From: Symsagittifera roscoffensis
Lineage: Eukaryota > Xenacoelomorpha > Acoela > Convolutidae
DNA: 64,000 nt
Reading direction: 5' to 3'
NCBI RefSeq assembly: GCF_963678635.1
Contig: NW_026970879.1
Span: forward strand, 50,048 to 114,047
Shown here: piece by piece, positions 16,897-25,345 of the stretch
Position numbering within the stretch: position 1 is the stretch's first letter
How the letters are laid out: every line of letters begins with the position of its first letter
Translations under genes and position numbers: made by a program
The notes under the pieces: generated by a model
Database searches by the model: none
What the model saw: only the letters and a program-made list of their open reading frames with translations
What the model was told of the DNA's origin: nothing

Positions 16897-17430
16897 ATGA
16901 AAAAAATTATAATTATTGTTACATGTTTATTACTTTATTCATGTGGTCAAATGGATAAACTCATACCGAGTTTTGGATATAATAAAGATAATCAATCTAC
17001 TTCTAGTTCTGATACTTTAAGTCAATCTATAGGTTATGCTAGTGTATCTGCCACATTAGGGGAAAACCAATCTAAAAGTTATAATAAATCAAATATCACA
17101 TCCAATGATTTAAATAATGAAATGGAACTTGCACAAAACACTAGTGCAACCAATTTTGGTGGTTCTCATGTTGATAATAGTAAAAAAAAAATAATATCAA
17201 ATACTAACAAAGATAATGAAGAAACATTTTATCGTAGTTCGGCTAATCAAATTATTTATAATAGAATGACATTATTTGAATTATTATGTATTTTATGTTT
17301 TATGGCATTTGTTGCTGGTGTTATAACTTATAGTGCTTATCATGTCGGACTTATCACTGGGAAATTAAAAAATAAAATGAATAATATAAAAAATAAATAT
17401 AATAATTGTAAAAAAAATAATGAGGTATAA
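16897..17430 (+). CDS. Candidate u-spanin (lipoprotein with C-terminal membrane anchor)
   Basis: 177-aa protein. A short signal peptide ends in a lipobox LYSC with Cys16; residue +2 is Gly, which favours outer-membrane sorting. Residues 17-123 are Ser/Asn-rich and would be periplasmic. A hydrophobic segment (about 126-149) is followed by a basic tail (KLKNKMNN, NCKKNNEV) that should stay in the cytoplasm. Outer-membrane lipid anchor plus C-terminal inner-membrane helix is the architecture of unimolecular spanins such as T1 gp11, which fuse the two membranes in the last lysis step. Sequence homology is not claimed. Other phage lipoproteins, such as superinfection exclusion proteins, are alternatives. 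Confidence 0.6.
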   Translation: MKKIIIIVTCLLLYSCGQMDKLIPSFGYNKDNQSTSSSDTLSQSIGYASVSATLGENQSKSYNKSNITSNDLNNEMELAQNTSATNFGGSHVDNSKKKIISNTNKDNEETFYRSSANQIIYNRMTLFELLCILCFMAFVAGVITYSAYHVGLITGKLKNKMNNIKNKYNNCKKNNEV

Positions 17431-17431
17431 A

Positions 17432-17818
17432 ATGCTTAAAAAAGAAAATAAAATTATAATTTTAATACTAACAATTATTTGTGTTATATGGTTATTTATA
17501 GGAATTTATCATTTAATAATAAAACAATCAATAAATACATATATCGCAGATTTATTACTTAGTCCTTTATCATTATTTTATATATATAAAATTATAAAAG
17601 ATAATAATTTTACAGGCAATATAAAATTAAAATTTTCATTATTTTTTTTATTTAATGGGGTATTTTTTTTATTATGGAATTGTGTTACATTAATGTTAAA
17701 TAATAATATAGAAAGTCTTGATACATTTTATTTTTTTTCTGATTTTTTAATGATTATTTTATCATTATTATTATGTGATAAAGATATATGTATTAAAATT
17801 CAAAAATTTTTTAAATGA
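17432..17818 (+). CDS. Four-helix membrane protein, possible holin or antiholin
   Basis: 128-aa hydrophobic protein with about four membrane segments (residues 7-30, 37-55, 69-90, 97-114) and a lysine-rich end. A start four codons upstream (17420) exists, but ATG 17432 is preferred because GAGG (17422-17425) lies 6 bases before it. It sits directly after the u-spanin candidate and overlaps the next membrane protein (ATGA), which suggests a lysis or exclusion cassette. No family recognised. Six residues differ in copy 2, all conservative for membrane helices. Confidence 0.5.
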   Translation: MLKKENKIIILILTIICVIWLFIGIYHLIIKQSINTYIADLLLSPLSLFYIYKIIKDNNFTGNIKLKFSLFFLFNGVFFLLWNCVTLMLNNNIESLDTFYFFSDFLMIILSLLLCDKDICIKIQKFFK

Positions 17819-18297
17819 GAAATAATAAAAATAAATTATATATAATTGATATTGGATGTATTATCTTATTAATTATCAAATTAACAAAAATCATTATGGG
17901 AATTAAAGTGATGTTGACAAAATATCCAATTAAAGAAAATATAATTATTACTATATGTGCTACAGGATCATTTTTTTGGTTTTGTTATTTTATAAAAAAT
18001 ACTCAAGTTTATATTTTTATTGAATCCATAGAATCAATATTAACATTTGTATTATTTACATTACTTGGTATATATATTGTTTATAAAAATTTATATTTAA
18101 AAATAAACATTACAATTTTTTATTCAATAGTATTAATTGCAATTGGTTTTATAGATGCTTTACTTGATATATCAATTTTAAATAACTTAACATCTTATGA
18201 TAGTTCAGTTACTTATGCCATTATATGCGATACTTTTTATATTATTGCTGGAATTATTTTATTATTTTTATTAATAAATCATCAAAAAAATAAATAA
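17815..18297 (+). CDS. Five-helix membrane protein of unknown function
   Basis: 160-aa hydrophobic protein with about five membrane segments (8-28, 43-61, 68-92, 97-118, 133-156). Its ATG overlaps the stop of the preceding membrane gene, so the pair is co-translated. It is last before the 1-kb non-coding region. Identical at protein level in both copies. It could be a holin partner or a membrane exclusion protein; nothing in the sequence decides. Confidence 0.5.
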   Translation: MRNNKNKLYIIDIGCIILLIIKLTKIIMGIKVMLTKYPIKENIIITICATGSFFWFCYFIKNTQVYIFIESIESILTFVLFTLLGIYIVYKNLYLKINITIFYSIVLIAIGFIDALLDISILNNLTSYDSSVTYAIICDTFYIIAGIILLFLLINHQKNK

Positions 18298-18394
18298 AAT
18301 CAAATCAAACCAAATCAAATATTATCAAAATACATTACAAATTTTAAAAGTAATGGTATTTCTTAAACCTTTATAATTCAATATATTTAAAGAA

Positions 18395-18436
18395 TATGGC
18401 ACATAGTGGCATATTAATAGTAATAGTATGGCACAT
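18395..18436. repeat. Iteron-like repeats TATGGCACAT
   Basis: Two exact TATGGCACAT copies (18395-18404 and 18427-18436) flank a degenerate one, GTGGCAT (18406-18412). Start spacings of about 10 and 22 bases are close to one and two helical turns, so one protein could bind all three on one face. Conserved at 51353-51394. Confidence 0.4.
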
Positions 18437-18726
18437 TTTAATTAAAACCATAAAAATACAAAAATACTTATGGAATATTAAAACTATTCAAAATAATAAA
18501 AATAATTAAGATGTGTAAATCCACTACACTCAATAATTTTAATTATAGCATTTAAATTGATTTTAAGGCTCATTCATGGCTTTTTTATTCATTTTATAAC
18601 ACTATGTATAACAAATAAATTATCAATCAACCTTGATACCTTTATGTTGATTTTTAAATATTATCCAAAAAAATAATTTTATATTTTATCATAAACCCTA
18701 TAAAAACATAGATTTGTGTTTATGAT

Positions 18727-19002
18727 GTGTTTATTGAAGCTATATAAATCAATGCTTTTAAGACATTTTTATTTCATAAAAACATAAAAACATAACCCCC
18801 TATATATATAATTTATATATTTATATATATATATATATGTATTTATGTGTTTATTGTAATATTTATTTTTAATATTATTTTAATGTTTATATTTATATTT
18901 ATATATATATATTTATATTATTATACGGGGGTTATGTTTTTATGGGTTTATTGGGTAAAAATGTTTAAAAATTCCTTTATTTATATAGCTTTCAATAAAC
19001 AC
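18727..19002. repeat. Long imperfect inverted repeat
   Basis: The arms pair over roughly 75-110 bases around an AT-rich centre. The inner block cataaaaacataaccccc (18783-18800) is an exact 18-bp inverse of 18927-18944. The outer block 18727-18749 inverts onto 18979-19002 with one base indel. Similarity continues more weakly outside both blocks. It could form a cruciform or, if transcribed, a long hairpin. Candidate roles are replication origin, plasmid-like control or a structured RNA. Confidence 0.65.
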
Positions 19003-19165
19003 AAATATTTGGGTTTTATGTGTGTTTATATATGTTTTTATTAGAAAATAAAGCAAAAATTTGTTTATTTAATTTTAATATTCATTATTTAATTTTAATA
19101 TTTGTTATCTCATAATGTTGATTATTTAATAATATTTATTATTTTATAATATTTAAATATTTTTG

Positions 19166-19194
19166 TTGACTTTTAGTTTTTAGTTAAATATACT
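19166..19194 (+). promoter_or_regulatory. Promoter of the replication genes
   Basis: TTGACT (19166-19171), 17 bases, TATACT (19189-19194): the best sigma70-like match in the window. Start of transcription would be near 19201, giving a leader of about 100 bases that includes the hairpin at 19250-19287 before the primase ATG. Confidence 0.65.
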
Positions 19195-19249
19195 AGTGAT
19201 ATCAAATTGGTTGATAGTAAAGTGTTGGATCTTTGCTAACAATTTTTTT

Positions 19250-19287
19250 TTGGGGTGAGGTCTTATCCACCTATCCAACCACCCCAA
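19250..19287 (+). promoter_or_regulatory. Leader hairpin before the primase gene
   Basis: TTGGGGTG (19250-19257) pairs exactly with CACCCCAA (19280-19287), with an inner AGGT/ACCT pairing. This GC-rich stem stands out in very AT-rich DNA and ends 2 bases before the AGGA ribosome site (19290-19293) of the primase. It could control translation or bind a protein. There is no U-run right after it, so it is not a simple terminator. Confidence 0.5.
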
Positions 19288-19302
19288 TTAGGATAATTTC
19301 TT

Positions 19303-20175
19303 ATGAATATAAATAAATTTAACCAATTTATGCTCGATATTGGTTATATATTGCCAAAAAATTTTAATTATAATATTACGATTGAATCAATATATAGATT
19401 TGCTGATATAAATAAAATTTCAAATAATAAAAATTTATGGATAAAAAATATAGATAATAATAAATTTGTTTTTGGTGATTGGTCAACAGATCAAAAATAT
19501 ATTTATATTGATAGTGAAAAACAAAGTCTAGAAAAAATAGAATTTAATAATATTGAATATAAAAAAGCAAAAATTGAAAAAGAAAATATACAAATTCAAA
19601 AATCAAAAAGTTTAAAAAAATTTTATAATAATTTACCTTATGCCAATAATAATCACCCATATTTAATTAAAAAGAAAATTAAAAACCATAAAATGTTGCG
19701 TCAAAAAGATAATATGCTGGTAATTCCTTTGTTTGGAATAGAAAAAAATTTTATTGGAGTAATTCAATCATTGCAATATATTTGTAATAATGGTTCTAAA
19801 ATATTTGCAAAAGGAGCTAAATTTCAAGGTTCTTGGCTTCCATTAAACGAATCTTCTAATAAAAATTTTATATTTTGCGAGGGTTTTGCCACAGGAAGTA
19901 GTATATTAAATGAAGTAGAAAAAAATAAAATAGATGTTACAGTCATAAGTTGTTTTAATTCAAGCAATATTATTAATATTGTTAAATTTATTAATTATCA
20001 ATATAACGATGCCAATCTTTATATATATGCTGATAATGATATTCATAATGGTGGTTTAAATTTTGCAAAAAAAACACAACAATGTATTTCTAAAGTAAAA
20101 ATAATCTTACCCCCTTTAACGGAGGAACAAAAACACAATGGTTTAAGTGACTGGAATGATTATTTAAATTGTTAA
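19303..20175 (+). CDS. TOPRIM-domain DNA primase
   Basis: 290-aa primase-like protein. After a lysine-rich N-terminal half comes HPYLIKKKI (118-126), then MLVIPLFG and IGVIQSLQYI, the pattern of phage/plasmid TOPRIM primases. The TOPRIM site shows FCEGFATGSS (191-200, Glu193) and YADND (242-246, Asp244 and Asp246). It closes with LSDWNDYL (281-288), the usual 'kkDwnD~l' tail. No N-terminal zinc finger is visible and no helicase is fused; the next gene probably supplies an ATPase. It would prime phage DNA synthesis. Confidence 0.85.
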   Translation: MNINKFNQFMLDIGYILPKNFNYNITIESIYRFADINKISNNKNLWIKNIDNNKFVFGDWSTDQKYIYIDSEKQSLEKIEFNNIEYKKAKIEKENIQIQKSKSLKKFYNNLPYANNNHPYLIKKKIKNHKMLRQKDNMLVIPLFGIEKNFIGVIQSLQYICNNGSKIFAKGAKFQGSWLPLNESSNKNFIFCEGFATGSSILNEVEKNKIDVTVISCFNSSNIINIVKFINYQYNDANLYIYADNDIHNGGLNFAKKTQQCISKVKIILPPLTEEQKHNGLSDWNDYLNC

Positions 20176-20201
20176 TTTGTAAAATAAAAAAAGGATAAAA
20201 A

Positions 20202-21587
20202 ATGGATAAATTAATAAAAAATATTGTTAAAAAAGAAGATTTTAAATTAATGAATAATGTTAATACTTATACAAACAACAATCAAGCAGATGTAAGTATA
20301 GTATCAATAATTAAAAATAATGAAATTAATAAAATAAAAAATTTATTAAAAAAATTAGAAAATACTAAAGATCGTGAAGAAACTATTAAATTAAATCAAG
20401 AATTTAATTTATTCCCTACAAAAAATGGTTTTTTTAAAGAAGTATTTGAAACATTTAAATATAACTGTTTATTTAAACAAGATATTTTATCTTTAGGAGC
20501 TTCTATTTCAATACTTTCACATTGTTTTAGCAAAAAATATAAAATTATGTTTAACAATTTTGTTACACCTTTAAATCTTTATATTCTTTCAATTGCTGAA
20601 ACTGGTAGAGGTAAAGATTCTGCCAATGCTTTAATAAAACAAATTTTAGCAAATAATTATCTTACTCAAGCGGATGTGGTTGGTAAAGTCTCAAGTGGTG
20701 AAGCCATTGAAGATGCTTTAGTTAGAAAGAATAATCGTTATGCTGTACTGGATGAGGTTTCGCATTTTTTTAAATCTATGAAAACAAATCAATATCAATC
20801 AAATATTGAAAGCATTTTATTAGAATTATATACGGCGAGTCGAGGAGTATATTATCCACGCTCAAAAGCCAATCAAGAAAATGATACATTACCTATCAAT
20901 AATCCTATTTTAAATTTTTATGGAACTACTACTCCTACAAGTTTATTTGATGTGTTGAAATCAAAAGATATTGCTTCAGGTTTACTACCTAGATTTTTAT
21001 TATTTTCTAGCGAAATGATTAATCAAAAAGCATATGTAAAAAGAAATATAAAAAAAATTGATTATCAATTTATATCTGATCAAATTGAAAATATTTTAAT
21101 TCCTGAAGCTTTCCCAATTAGCATATTATTACATGATGATGCGATTGAATATTATTATGACAAAATTGATGAATATGCCAATATTGCAAATGAAATTAAA
21201 AGATCAATATTTTCTCGAGTTTGTGAAAATGGATTAAAAATTGCTGGTATTTTAGCTGTATGCGATAATAAATTAAAACCAGTTATAAATATTAAACATT
21301 TGGAATATGGAATTGCTTTATCGAGTTATTCTGCTAGTCAATTATATAGTTTTGTTACCAGTTATATGAGTGAATCAACACGCCATACCCTTTTTAATGA
21401 GATTTTTAATTTTATTAAAAAAAATAATGGTTGTACTAAAACTATGATAAATAAAGCGTTTAGAAAAATTACACCTAGTCAAAGAGATGAAATTTTATTG
21501 GATTTAATACAACAAGAAGAAATTGAAAAATTCAATGCAAAAAAAGGAGAAAGAACTTTTTTTAAATATTATGTAATAAATAAATAA
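20202..21587 (+). CDS. DUF3987-like ATPase, probable replicative helicase
   Basis: 461-aa protein that follows the primase by 26 bases with an AAGGA site. P-loop variant AETGRGKDS (132-140), Walker B YAVLDEVSHFF (180-190) and a later ASGLLPRFLLFSSE block match DUF3987-type proteins, which accompany TOPRIM primases in phages and islands. The C-terminal 60 residues look like a winged helix (TKTMINKAFRKITPSQRDEI). Unwinding at the origin is inferred from family context. Confidence 0.7.
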   Translation: MDKLIKNIVKKEDFKLMNNVNTYTNNNQADVSIVSIIKNNEINKIKNLLKKLENTKDREETIKLNQEFNLFPTKNGFFKEVFETFKYNCLFKQDILSLGASISILSHCFSKKYKIMFNNFVTPLNLYILSIAETGRGKDSANALIKQILANNYLTQADVVGKVSSGEAIEDALVRKNNRYAVLDEVSHFFKSMKTNQYQSNIESILLELYTASRGVYYPRSKANQENDTLPINNPILNFYGTTTPTSLFDVLKSKDIASGLLPRFLLFSSEMINQKAYVKRNIKKIDYQFISDQIENILIPEAFPISILLHDDAIEYYYDKIDEYANIANEIKRSIFSRVCENGLKIAGILAVCDNKLKPVINIKHLEYGIALSSYSASQLYSFVTSYMSESTRHTLFNEIFNFIKKNNGCTKTMINKAFRKITPSQRDEILLDLIQQEEIEKFNAKKGERTFFKYYVINK

Positions 21588-21593
21588 AAAAAG

Positions 21594-21622
21594 TTGTATT
21601 TTTATAAAAATAATTATATAAT
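21594..21622 (+). promoter_or_regulatory. Promoter before the Gp157 gene
   Basis: TTGTAT (21594-21599), 17 bases, TATAAT (21617-21622), about 50 bases before the next ATG. Almost the same 35-bp cassette recurs at 25346-25374, which supports function and common origin. Confidence 0.55.
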
Positions 21623-21672
21623 GATTAAATAAATAAAATATAAAATACTTATAATAATTAACAAGGATAAAT

Positions 21673-22188
21673 ATGAACAATCAAATATATTATATAAAAG
21701 AAGAAATTAAAAATTTAAATAGTTATGTTTTGAATGGCGATTCTTATTTACATTTAGATACATTAGAACATATAACTTGTGAAGAATATGACGCTATGCT
21801 TGCTAAAGCATTTAATAATAAAGAAGAAGCTATTAGATATTTATGCTTATCAATTATTGAAGAAAAATCTAAATTATTAATTATTGATAATGAGATTGAA
21901 AGATTAAAAAAATTAAAAAATAACAAAAAAAGAAAAATTGAAAATATTACAAATATGATTCGTAATAATTGCAATAGCAATATTGATTTTGAAGTTTTTC
22001 AATTATTTTTTAGAAAAGGTGTTGATAGTGTTGAAATAACAGATGAGTCAATAATTCCAAATAAATACAAAAAAGAAGTTATAACTTATCAAATTAATAA
22101 AAACGAAATTAAAAAAGATTTAAAAAATAATAATTTAATTAATGGAGCAACATTAGTAACAGGTAAAAAATCAGTAATAATTAAATAA
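21673..22188 (+). CDS. Siphovirus Gp157-like protein
   Basis: 171-aa protein of the Gp157 family, common in phage recombination modules and linked in some phages to resistance. The centre is a long charged coiled coil (residues about 55-95, LLIIDNEIERLKKLKNNKKR). The C-terminal beta part has the typical order: FFRKGVDSVEITDESIIPNKY (about 115-135), a lysine block and NGATLVTGKKSVIIK. It has its own promoter (21594-21622), and the Sak4-like gene follows after 18 bases. The molecular activity is not established. Confidence 0.8.
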   Translation: MNNQIYYIKEEIKNLNSYVLNGDSYLHLDTLEHITCEEYDAMLAKAFNNKEEAIRYLCLSIIEEKSKLLIIDNEIERLKKLKNNKKRKIENITNMIRNNCNSNIDFEVFQLFFRKGVDSVEITDESIIPNKYKKEVITYQINKNEIKKDLKNNNLINGATLVTGKKSVIIK

Positions 22189-22206
22189 AAAAAGGAGAAT
22201 AAAAAA

Positions 22207-22926
22207 ATGATAGATTTAAATAATTTAGAAACACCTAAAAAACCTAAAAAACTTATTGGCACTATTTATGGTGGTGCTGGTGTTGGTAAAACATATCTTG
22301 CAAGTAATTGTGAAAAACCTGTACTATTGCGTATCGAAGATGGGTCGGCAAGTCTTTCAGATCAAGATATAAAAATGTTGCCTTGTATCAATGAACCAAT
22401 TGATGTGTTTATGCAAATAAAAACATTACTTGATCAAGATCATAATTTCAAAACACTGATTATTGATTCTGTAAGTAAATTTGATGAATTGTCAATTGCA
22501 GAATATTTATTCCAAAATAAAGGTTTAAAATTATCTGATAATGATTATGCGGGATATGAGTTTTTATATTCTAGACATAGAAGTTTATCAAATGCTTGTG
22601 CTAAATTATCAACAAATAAAAATATGAATATTATTTTTATATCTCATGAAAAAGCAACTCAAGTAGGTCGTGATAGTAAACAACTACAAATGACACTTAA
22701 AATGTCACCAAAATCAGCGCGTTATTATATTGATGATGTGGATTTTGTTGGGTATTTGCAACCTGCTGATTTAATATCTGCAGAAGGTAAAAGATCAAGA
22801 GTTATAAAAATGGATGTTGATTCTAACCTTAACAATCAATCAAAAAATAGATTTGACTTAAAAAATAGGGAGGTAATTGCAAAAAATACAACATTAGAAA
22901 ATATCTTTTTAAACAAAAACCAATAA
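22207..22926 (+). CDS. Sak4-like RecA-fold ATPase
   Basis: 239-aa P-loop protein of the AAA_24/Sak4 type, small RecA-like recombinases found beside phage single-strand binding proteins. Walker A GGAGVGKT (22-29), Walker B TLIIDS (83-88) and ISHEK near residue 145 are clear. The ribosome site is AAGGAG. It should promote single-strand annealing or exchange with the DUF669 protein encoded next. Confidence 0.83.
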   Translation: MIDLNNLETPKKPKKLIGTIYGGAGVGKTYLASNCEKPVLLRIEDGSASLSDQDIKMLPCINEPIDVFMQIKTLLDQDHNFKTLIIDSVSKFDELSIAEYLFQNKGLKLSDNDYAGYEFLYSRHRSLSNACAKLSTNKNMNIIFISHEKATQVGRDSKQLQMTLKMSPKSARYYIDDVDFVGYLQPADLISAEGKRSRVIKMDVDSNLNNQSKNRFDLKNREVIAKNTTLENIFLNKNQ

Positions 22927-22938
22927 GGAAATAATACA

Positions 22939-23376
22939 ATGAATTTTAATGATTTTAATTTTAACGAAGCAGTAATTAAAGATTTTCAAACATATGAAAA
23001 TGGCGAATATCCTGTATGTGTTGATAATGCTAGTGTCGATGATTCGCAAAACCCTATCATTACTTTAAAAATTAAGCTTAGATTTTTATCTGGAAAATAT
23101 CAAGGTAATTTTATATATGATAATTTATTATTAAATTCTGATGATACAAGTAATTTCAGATTATCTATAGCTAAACAAAGAATGAATGATTTTAATAATT
23201 TTTTAGAAAAACCTTTAAATTCTGCAGAAGAATTAATCGATAATTGTTTTATAATTGTAATTAAAAATACTACAAAAAATGACAAAACTTATTGTAATAT
23301 TTCTTATTATAAAAAATATGATTCAACTATAAAAGATGATTCACCTATAAAAGATGATTTTAATATACCATTTTAA
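22939..23376 (+). CDS. DUF669 protein with SSB-like C-terminal tip
   Basis: 145-aa DUF669-type protein, a likely single-strand DNA-binding partner of the Sak4-like ATPase. It begins FNDFNFNEAV, has 'eNGEYPVCVDNASV' and the 'G.~~G..iyd.l.l' segment, then ends in IKDD repeats and DDFNIPF. That ending closely resembles the acidic tip of bacterial SSB (DDDIPF), which recruits replication and repair proteins. ssDNA binding is inferred. Confidence 0.75.
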   Translation: MNFNDFNFNEAVIKDFQTYENGEYPVCVDNASVDDSQNPIITLKIKLRFLSGKYQGNFIYDNLLLNSDDTSNFRLSIAKQRMNDFNNFLEKPLNSAEELIDNCFIIVIKNTTKNDKTYCNISYYKKYDSTIKDDSPIKDDFNIPF

Positions 23377-23396
23377 AAAAAAAGGACAATTAAAAA

Positions 23397-24929
23397 ATGA
23401 TACTTTATGATTATCAAAAAAATGCAGTTGCATCTACTTATCAATATTTAAAAGAGAAAAAAGGTGTATCCCCATTAATCATTGCACCAACTGGTGCAGG
23501 TAAAAGTATCATTATTGCTCAAATTATAAAAGATACATATAAGCATAAAAGAATTTTAAAATTAACTCACAAAAAAGATCTTTTAGTACAAAATTATAAT
23601 AAAGTTTCTAAAATTATACCAAATATAGATATTGGTTTTTATTGTGCTGGTATGAAAAAAAAAGATACTAAAACAAATATTATATTTGCCAGTATTCAAT
23701 CTATAGCTAAAAATATTAACAAATTTAAAGCATTTGATTTAATTCTTATTGATGAAGCTCATTTGATAAATATAAATTCAGAATCTCAATATAAAAAAGT
23801 TTTAGACTTTTTAAAAAAATGTAATTCAAATCTTAAATGTATCGGATTAACTGCGACACCTTATCGTGTAGATTGTGGATATTTATATGGGCAAAACAAT
23901 TCTTTTTTTGATGGTGTAAGTTTTGATATTAAAATAAATTATTTAATTAAAAATAATTATTTATGTAATCCTACATCAATTGCTTCACAAGTTAATATTA
24001 ATACTCAATCAATTCCAATTAAAAATAATAAATATAATCAAAAAGCACATGAAATGGCTTTTAGTCGTGAATTTATCAAGACATTACAAGAAATCACTTA
24101 TAAAACTCAACATAGAAAAAAAGTAATAATTTTTTGTAGTGGTGTTGATCATGCTAAAAATGTACATTTACATATGCCTAATAGCGAAATTGTTACAGGA
24201 ACAACGATTAACCGTGAAAAGATTTTATCAAGATTTTTAAATAATGAATTTAAATTTTTAATAAATGTTGATGTTTTAACAACTGGTTTTGATGACCCTG
24301 CAATCGATTGTGTTGTCATTTTAAGGGCAATATTAAGTCCAAGCTTGTTTGTGCAAATTTGTGGGCGTGGCTTGCGTATTGCTCCAAATAAAAAAGATTG
24401 TTTAATTTTAGATTTTGGTCATAATTTTGAGCGGCATGGTTGTATTGATGATATACAAGTTAAAATTCCAAAAGGAAAAAATGAAAAAAGAGAAAAAATA
24501 GAAAAACAAAATGCTAAAAAATGCAACAAATGTTGTGTTATTAATAAAATACAAGCTAAAGTATGTATTAGATGTGGAGAACCTTTTAATAATCAATTAA
24601 CTAATTTTAATTATTCTGGTAATATATTAACTAATGCTCAAACATCTAATGTTATTAAAATTATTTATACATTTGTAAAAAATAAAAAAGATATAGAAAT
24701 GTTGAAAATATCATATCTTATTACTGGTTTTAAAATTATTCAAGAATTTATTTGTTTAGATCATTATGGTTATGCTTATAAAATAGCAATTCAAAAAGTA
24801 CGGGCTTTAAAAGGAACAGCCAAAAATATTAATGAAGCTAAATCACAATTTAAATTGTGGAAACAACCAACAAAAATTACTTATATAAAAAAAGATGGTT
24901 TTTATAATATTATTAATAAGGAATTTTAA
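23397..24929 (+). CDS. SF2 DEAH helicase with zinc ribbon
   Basis: 510-aa superfamily 2 helicase. Motif I APTGAGKS (30-37), Ia-type THKKDLL, motif II DEAH (119-122), motif III LTATPYR (151-157), motif V VDVLTTGFDDP and motif VI QICGRGLRIAP are all present. After the core comes a four-cysteine ribbon (CNKC...CIRCGEPF, about residues 374-394), then about 110 residues of unknown fold. Likely used for phage replication, recombination or restart. Confidence 0.9.
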   Translation: MILYDYQKNAVASTYQYLKEKKGVSPLIIAPTGAGKSIIIAQIIKDTYKHKRILKLTHKKDLLVQNYNKVSKIIPNIDIGFYCAGMKKKDTKTNIIFASIQSIAKNINKFKAFDLILIDEAHLININSESQYKKVLDFLKKCNSNLKCIGLTATPYRVDCGYLYGQNNSFFDGVSFDIKINYLIKNNYLCNPTSIASQVNINTQSIPIKNNKYNQKAHEMAFSREFIKTLQEITYKTQHRKKVIIFCSGVDHAKNVHLHMPNSEIVTGTTINREKILSRFLNNEFKFLINVDVLTTGFDDPAIDCVVILRAILSPSLFVQICGRGLRIAPNKKDCLILDFGHNFERHGCIDDIQVKIPKGKNEKREKIEKQNAKKCNKCCVINKIQAKVCIRCGEPFNNQLTNFNYSGNILTNAQTSNVIKIIYTFVKNKKDIEMLKISYLITGFKIIQEFICLDHYGYAYKIAIQKVRALKGTAKNINEAKSQFKLWKQPTKITYIKKDGFYNIINKEF

Positions 24930-25313
24930 TTGCAAAATTACATTATGCCAATACATTTTATTATAGGCAAAAAAAAAATATTTTTAGGAATGAATTGGTA
25001 TCGTAATGCTCATTATTTTTTACAAGCAAAAGTTAAAAAAATTTATCATCAAGAAATTATTAATCAAATAGATAATAATATTAAATATAATCAAATAAAA
25101 CTTAAAATAATTTTAAATATAAATAAATTAACAAAAAAAGATTTAGGCAATATTACATCTATACATGAAAAATTTTTTTTAGATGCTTTAGTTATAAATC
25201 AAAATATAATAGATGATAGTTTAAAATATCATCTTGGTACGAATACTAGTTATATTATTAATAAAAATATAAATGTTCCATATGTAAATATTGAAATTTT
25301 AGAAATTAATTAA
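24930..25313 (+). CDS. RusA-like Holliday junction resolvase
   Basis: 127-aa protein with the RusA-family core LTKKDLGNITSIHEKFFLDA then LVINQNIIDDS: the acidic residues in 'DL.N', 'LDAL' and 'DDS' correspond to metal-binding positions. The chosen start is TTG 24930, right after the helicase stop and 7 bases from AAGGA (24918-24922). ATG 24945 is 22 bases from that site and less likely. It would resolve branched replication intermediates before packaging. Confidence 0.75.
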   Translation: MQNYIMPIHFIIGKKKIFLGMNWYRNAHYFLQAKVKKIYHQEIINQIDNNIKYNQIKLKIILNINKLTKKDLGNITSIHEKFFLDALVINQNIIDDSLKYHLGTNTSYIINKNINVPYVNIEILEIN

Positions 25314-25345
25314 AAAATTATATAATAAATAAATAAATAAAAAGA

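Larger units (their letters stand above)
18298..19302. other. 1-kb non-coding region, putative origin/control region
   Basis: The largest gene-free stretch of the unit. From left to right it has short caaat-like iterations (18300-18320), TATGGCACAT repeats (18395-18436), a 9-bp inverted repeat ATCATAAAC/GTTTATGAT (18688-18696 and 18718-18726), a long imperfect inverted repeat centred near 18864, AT-only tracts, a promoter at 19166-19194 and a leader hairpin before the primase. Direct repeats, AT-rich DNA and large palindromes next to a primase gene suggest a replication origin. This is inference only. ORFs inside it lack a ribosome site. Confidence 0.45.

Noticed and set aside
18300-18440. 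CRISPR-like array
   Set aside because: Repeats are about 10 bp with irregular short spacers and no cas genes; fits binding sites, not CRISPR.
18530-18590. Rho-independent terminator near 'ggctcattcatggctttttt'
   Set aside because: The ggct elements are direct, not inverted, repeats; no stem can form before the T-run.
18847-19044. 65-codon ORF in the 1-kb non-coding region
   Set aside because: Made of AT tracts and one arm of the inverted repeat, no ribosome site, and the amino acids are almost only Ile/Phe/Tyr; a by-product of composition.
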